DNA of 16,908 bases. It comes from a bacterium. GTDB lineage: Bacteria > Chloroflexota > Dormibacteria > UBA8260 > Bog-877. The translations under genes and the position numbers were made by a program. Positions 13,864-16,908 of this stretch are shown here, piece by piece. The notes under the pieces were generated by a model. The model saw nothing but the letters and a program-made list of their open reading frames with translations. It made no database searches and was not told where the DNA came from. How positions within the stretch are numbered: position 1 is the stretch's first letter; every line of letters begins with the position of its first letter. The stretch lies in NCBI GenBank assembly GCA_021817185.1, contig JAKAVU010000019.1:1-16908 (forward strand), in the 5' to 3' direction.

Positions 13864-14493
13864 ATGGCCAGATCCCCCTCGCAGAAGCCTCCGAAGGAAC
13901 TTGTCGGCTACCAACCCGAGCACGACCTCGTCCTCGATCCCCGCAAGCTGAAGGGTCTCGCCCACCCGATTCGGCTTCGCCTCCGCGGCGAACTGGTGGA
14001 ACGCGGTCCGGCGACCGCATCCCAGCTGGCGGCCCGAATCGGCGAGTCGAGCGGCAGCACGAGCTACCACCTCCGCCAACTCGCCGCCCACGGCCTTGTC
14101 GTCGAAGAGCCCGGCCTCGGGCACGGTCGCGAGCGCTACTGGCGCGCAGTCCACCGATCGACCTGGTACGTGTCATCGACGGAACCTGCTGAGCGCGAGG
14201 TCGGGGCCGAGTACATACGTGCCGTTGCCCACACCTATGCAGACCGCATCGTCCGCTTCGCTAACGCGGTCGAAGCCGCAGCCGAGATCCTCGGAACCGA
14301 ATGGACGGACTCCTGGGACATCAGCGACTGGCTCCTCGATCTCACCCCCGAACAGGCAGCCCGACTTTCGCGGGACTTCCACGAGCTCTGCGCCCCGTAC
14401 CGCCATGAGCCGGGCAGGAGCCCGTCTGGGACGCGCCTCGTTCACGTCCAGTTTCAGATCCTCCCGGCGCCCGAGGACCAGTCGGCGCCGTGA
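13864..14493 (+). CDS. ArsR-family (winged HTH) transcriptional regulator
   Basis: This 209-residue regulator has an ArsR-like winged helix at about residues 27-95: LAHPIRLRLRGELVERGPA, the recognition helix region GSTSYHLRQLAAHG and the wing GRERYWRAV. The C-terminal about 110 residues (Trp-rich WTDSWDISDWLLDLTPEQ) probably bind a ligand. No Cys pair for arsenite or other metals is present in the DNA-binding region, which points to a drug- or metabolite-responsive member of the type often paired with MFS exporters. The ATG at 13864 is fixed by the promoter six bases upstream. It overlaps the MFS gene by GTGA, so the two form one operon that is probably self-repressed. Leucine is mostly CTC (my hand count: CTC about 14, CTG 3, CTT 4). 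Confidence 0.92.
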   Translation: MARSPSQKPPKELVGYQPEHDLVLDPRKLKGLAHPIRLRLRGELVERGPATASQLAARIGESSGSTSYHLRQLAAHGLVVEEPGLGHGRERYWRAVHRSTWYVSSTEPAEREVGAEYIRAVAHTYADRIVRFANAVEAAAEILGTEWTDSWDISDWLLDLTPEQAARLSRDFHELCAPYRHEPGRSPSGTRLVHVQFQILPAPEDQSAP

Positions 14494-15764
14494 GGAGCAG
14501 GCGGGCGCCGCTGACGGGGCTTCTGTCCGCGGTCGGGATCTCGACCCTTGGGACGCGCATGACGTTTCTCGCGATCCCCTGGTTCGTCCTCACCACCACC
14601 GGCAGCGCCACCACGACCGGCGTCATTGCCTTCGCCGAGATGGGTCCATACGTGGCCGTCCAGGCGCTCGGTGGACCGATCGTCGACCGGCTGGGCGCGA
14701 AGAGGACGTCTGTGGTCACCGACCTCGTGGCAGCCCTGGCCATGGGAGCAATCCCGATTCTCCACGGGCTTGGCGACCTCTCGATCCCACTCCTTGCCGT
14801 CCTCGTGTGCGTGGGCGGCAGCGCGCGGGGGGCCGGAGACGCCGCGCGCTATGTCCTCGTCCCCGGCGTCACCGAGATCGCCGAGACCAGCCTCGAGCGG
14901 TCGAGCGGCCTCTACGACGGGGTGGGCAGGCTCGCTTCACTCATTGGCCTTCCGGCGGCTGGGGGCCTCGTCGTGCTGATCTCGGCGACGAACGTGCTCG
15001 CGCTCGACGCCGCGACGTTCGCCCTCTCCGCCCTGCTTGTCGCAATCATGGTGCCGCTGCGTGCTCAGCCGCCCAAGACTTCGGAGTCTCCGGGCGAAGT
15101 AGAGGCCAGCTACTTGGCGTCGCTTCGAGCGGGGCTGCGCTTTCTCCGCGCCGACCGGCTGTTGCTTGGGATCGCCGTGATGGTGCTGGTCACCAACTTC
15201 GTCGACCAGGCGGGCGGAGCTGTTCTCTTCCCAGTGTGGGCTGACCGCATCATGCACAGCGCGGCAGATCTCGGTCTCCTCGGTGGTGCGTTCGCGCTGG
15301 GAGCGGTTGCCGGCAACGGACTCACGACCTGGCTCGCGCCGCACCTACCGCGCCGACTCACGTATGGCGTCGGGTTTCTCCTCGCCGGGGCTCCGCGCTA
15401 CCTCGCAGTCGCTTTCATCTCGGGCCTTGCGCCAATCTTGGTGATCGCGTTCGTGAGCGGGTTGGGCGCTGGCGGCATCAATCCGATTCTGGGAGCGATC
15501 GAATACGAACGAGTCCCGCGGCACCTTCAGGCCCGCGTGCTCGGCACTGTGGGGGCGCTCGCGTGGGCGGGCATCCCCTTTGGGAGTCTCGTCGGTGGGG
15601 CAGCGGTCTCCGCGATCGGGCTACGAACGAGCCTCCTGATCGCTGCAGCCGTCTATGCCGTCACGACGCTTTCCCCATTCGTGTTTCCCGCGTGGCGAGG
15701 GATGAGGCGGGACGCTGGTCTCAGCCCTGAGTACCGCGGCGCGACGAAGGTGGCCGGGACGTGA
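14490..15764 (+). CDS. MFS transporter, probable drug/metabolite efflux
   Basis: This 424-residue inner-membrane protein has about twelve hydrophobic spans. The first loop shows the MFS signature variant GGPIVDRLGAKR (about residues 61-72), matching the G-x-x-x-D-R-x-G-R-R pattern between helices 2 and 3. The overall look is that of the MFS_3/EntS-like exporters. It begins with GTG overlapping the TGA of the ArsR-type gene, so translation is coupled and expression presumably rises when the regulator binds a ligand. The last about 20 residues are hydrophilic. The substrate is unknown. Codon use differs from the neighbouring core genes in the same way as in the regulator and SDR genes. Confidence 0.93.
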   Translation: MRSRRAPLTGLLSAVGISTLGTRMTFLAIPWFVLTTTGSATTTGVIAFAEMGPYVAVQALGGPIVDRLGAKRTSVVTDLVAALAMGAIPILHGLGDLSIPLLAVLVCVGGSARGAGDAARYVLVPGVTEIAETSLERSSGLYDGVGRLASLIGLPAAGGLVVLISATNVLALDAATFALSALLVAIMVPLRAQPPKTSESPGEVEASYLASLRAGLRFLRADRLLLGIAVMVLVTNFVDQAGGAVLFPVWADRIMHSAADLGLLGGAFALGAVAGNGLTTWLAPHLPRRLTYGVGFLLAGAPRYLAVAFISGLAPILVIAFVSGLGAGGINPILGAIEYERVPRHLQARVLGTVGALAWAGIPFGSLVGGAAVSAIGLRTSLLIAAAVYAVTTLSPFVFPAWRGMRRDAGLSPEYRGATKVAGT

Positions 15765-15849
15765 CCTGCAGGGTGAACCAGCCGGAGGCAGCGTGATGCA
15801 CAATCCCGATGGGAACTTGCTGGACCTACTGCCCCGCGTGTCTGGGTGA
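15763..15849 (+). pseudogene. C-terminal fragment of a VOC/glyoxalase-family protein
   Basis: In the frame ending at TGA 15847-15849, the translation reads DLQGEPAGGSVMHNPDGNLLDLLPRVSG. The HNPDGNLLDLL part matches the end of vicinal-oxygen-chelate proteins, where a DPDGN-x-x-E/D-L strand supplies the last metal ligand, preceded by EP-x-G-G. Nothing earlier in the family is present: upstream lies the MFS gene in another frame. I infer a truncated remnant left by deletion or recombination. It could alternatively be a fortuitous 28-residue match. Confidence 0.5.
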
Positions 15850-16019
15850 ACCGAGGAGGTAGGCGCGGAGCGCACCACCGCCTCTCTCCCCCCTCGGGCC
15901 CGCTCTACTGACCGACCGGCCCCGTGTCGTCTGGTCCGGCGAAGCGGGCCGACTACTGACTATCGCACGGTCGGAGGGGGACTTCGGCGGCATCTGGCGG
16001 CGCTCGCTGAGATCAAAAA

Positions 16020-16096
16020 TGGTCGGCCCGGTGGGACTTGAACCCACGACCTGAGCTTTATAAGAGCCCCGCTCTAACCAACTGAGCTACGGGCCG
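16020..16096 (-). tRNA. tRNA-Ile(TAT), reading AUA
   Basis: This is a 77-base cloverleaf with an encoded CCA. The acceptor CGGCCCG pairs with CGGGCCG (seven pairs), with discriminator A as expected for Ile. The D stem is GCTC/GAGC. The anticodon stem GGGCT/AGCTC (one G-T) encloses the loop CTTATAA, so positions 34-36 are TAT. The T arm is GTGGG-TTCAAGT-CCCAC. Shifting the stem by one breaks pairing and the T33 rule, so the anticodon reading is firm. A T5 run follows the CCA directly and may aid termination. Confidence 0.93.
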
Positions 16097-16106
16097 TCCC
16101 CTGGCA

Positions 16107-16112
16107 AGGATA
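16107..16112 (-). promoter_or_regulatory. -10 element of the tRNA-Ile promoter
   Basis: TATCCT on the minus strand lies ten bases before the tRNA 5' end. No good -35 is seen at standard spacing. Confidence 0.35.
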
Positions 16113-16140
16113 GGGGCAGCTGAGACCGTCGGGGCGATAG

Positions 16141-16146
16141 TACAAT
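16141..16146 (+). promoter_or_regulatory. -10 element (leaderless type) for the methyltransferase gene
   Basis: TACAAT (5/6 match to TATAAT) is followed by six bases and then GTG at 16153. No Shine-Dalgarno and no clear -35 are visible. It lies back to back with the tRNA-Ile promoter. Confidence 0.5.
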
Positions 16147-16152
16147 CCGTCG

Positions 16153-16908
16153 GTGGGGCAGATTGGGGCACCGGAGTGGGTGGTGGAGCAGTACCGCGAC
16201 AGCCACAATCTGACCAGCCGACAACGCCTGCACCGGGAGGCCTCCACCGCCAAGGTCCCCTGGCACCAGTTCGTGTTTCGGCATCTCCTCAGGTCGCCTG
16301 AGGGCAGCCACGTTCTGGAGGTGGGCTGCGGGCCGGGAAGCCTTTGGGTGGACAACGCCTCGGCCATTCCCGCCAGTTGGAGCATCACCCTGACGGACCA
16401 ATCGTCGGGCATGGTGGACGCCGCCACCGCCGCGGTCCGGGGTCTGAGCGTGGCCATCCAGGTCCAGGCGGCGACGGTCACGGACCTCCCGTTCGCGGAC
16501 GGTTGCTTCCAGATGGTGGTCGCCAACCACATGCTCTATCACGTTTCGGACCTTCCCAGAGGATTGGCTGAGATCGCCCGCGTGTTGGTGCCCGGGGGGC
16601 TCCTGGTGGCGGCGACCAATGGTCCCGGGCACCTGATCGAGTTGCGGAAGTTGGTCCGGGGGGTGGCCGGAGAGAGGGAGAGCCGCAGCGCGTCCTCAAC
16701 CTTCGACCTGGTCAACGGCCCGGCCCAGCTGCGTCCCTGGTTCACCGCCATCAGGATCAGCCGGCACCGCAATCGGCTGTGGGTCCGCGACCCCGAGCTG
16801 GTGATCGACTACTTGCGCTCGATGCCTCCCGGGGCCGGGCCCGCGGACTCCGAAGCCCTGATCCGCGAGCGGATCGTGCGGGCGATCGGCGAGCGGGGCG
16901 GGTTCGCG
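16153..16908 (+). CDS. class I SAM-dependent methyltransferase, cut by right window edge
   Basis: The frame is open from GTG 16153 to the right edge (252 codons). The Rossmann methyltransferase motifs are in order: motif I LEVGCGPGSLW (about residues 55-65), an acidic residue ending strand 2 in LTDQSSGMV, motif IV/post I region DLPFADGCFQMVVANHMLYHV, and LAEIARVLVPGGLLVAATNG. This is the Methyltransf_11/UbiE-like pattern acting on a small molecule or lipid. The N-terminal 50 residues (VVEQYRDSHNLTSRQRLH) look like the alpha-helical lid of this type. The GTG is chosen because a TACAAT -10 lies six bases upstream, implying a leaderless transcript. The C-terminus and substrate are not visible. 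The gene is divergent from tRNA-Ile. Confidence 0.9.
   Translation, partial: MGQIGAPEWVVEQYRDSHNLTSRQRLHREASTAKVPWHQFVFRHLLRSPEGSHVLEVGCGPGSLWVDNASAIPASWSITLTDQSSGMVDAATAAVRGLSVAIQVQAATVTDLPFADGCFQMVVANHMLYHVSDLPRGLAEIARVLVPGGLLVAATNGPGHLIELRKLVRGVAGERESRSASSTFDLVNGPAQLRPWFTAIRISRHRNRLWVRDPELVIDYLRSMPPGAGPADSEALIRERIVRAIGERGGFA

Noticed and set aside
1..16908. CRISPR arrays, toxin-antitoxin pairs, complete insertion sequences, phage genes
   Set aside because: No regularly spaced repeats, integrase, transposase body or phage structural genes were found on either strand.

Overview
The window is very GC-rich, with G/C-dominated third codon positions, frequent GTG/TTG starts and tRNA genes that encode their 3' CCA. 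Several genes have a -10 hexamer 6-7 bases before the start codon and no Shine-Dalgarno sequence, the layout of leaderless mRNAs. This suits an actinobacterium or a neighbouring high-GC soil lineage (Dormibacterota/Chloroflexota-like). I cannot place it more precisely from sequence alone.

Layout. (1) 1-1454, minus: a conserved membrane protein followed by an HTH protein with a long acidic, proline-rich tail that runs off the left edge. (2) 1768-4007, plus: an arsenate-reductase/LMW-phosphatase-type protein and an ABC-2 exporter pair (ATPase and permease). (3) 4114-6653: tRNA-Ser(GCT), an HD-domain hydrolase divergent from an M20-type N-carbamoyl-amino-acid/allantoate amidohydrolase, and a convergent FMN-type split-barrel protein, perhaps preceded by a small overlapping ORF. 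(4) 7177-11264: tRNA-Asp(GTC), then etfB-etfA, an FHA protein whose C-terminal part looks like a catalytically degenerate CpaF/TadA secretion ATPase, a 56-residue single-pass membrane protein, and an HNH endonuclease. (5) 11284-12036, minus: a protein with the RapZ C-terminal domain but no RapZ P-loop domain. (6) 12435-15849: an accessory block with a possible TnpB C-terminal scrap, an SDR oxidoreductase, a 77-residue ORF, an ArsR-type regulator with an unusually clear promoter/operator, its MFS exporter, and a scrap of a VOC/glyoxalase protein. Leucine codon choice changes here from CTG to CTC. (7) 16020-16908: a tRNA with anticodon UAU (Ile, AUA codons) and a divergent, right-truncated SAM methyltransferase.

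The clearest functional units are the ABC exporter, the ETF electron carrier and the self-regulated ArsR-MFS efflux operon. The most unusual items are the FHA/pseudo-CpaF protein directly behind the ETF genes, the P-loop-less RapZ relative, tRNA-Ile(UAU), and the consistent leaderless promoter layout.
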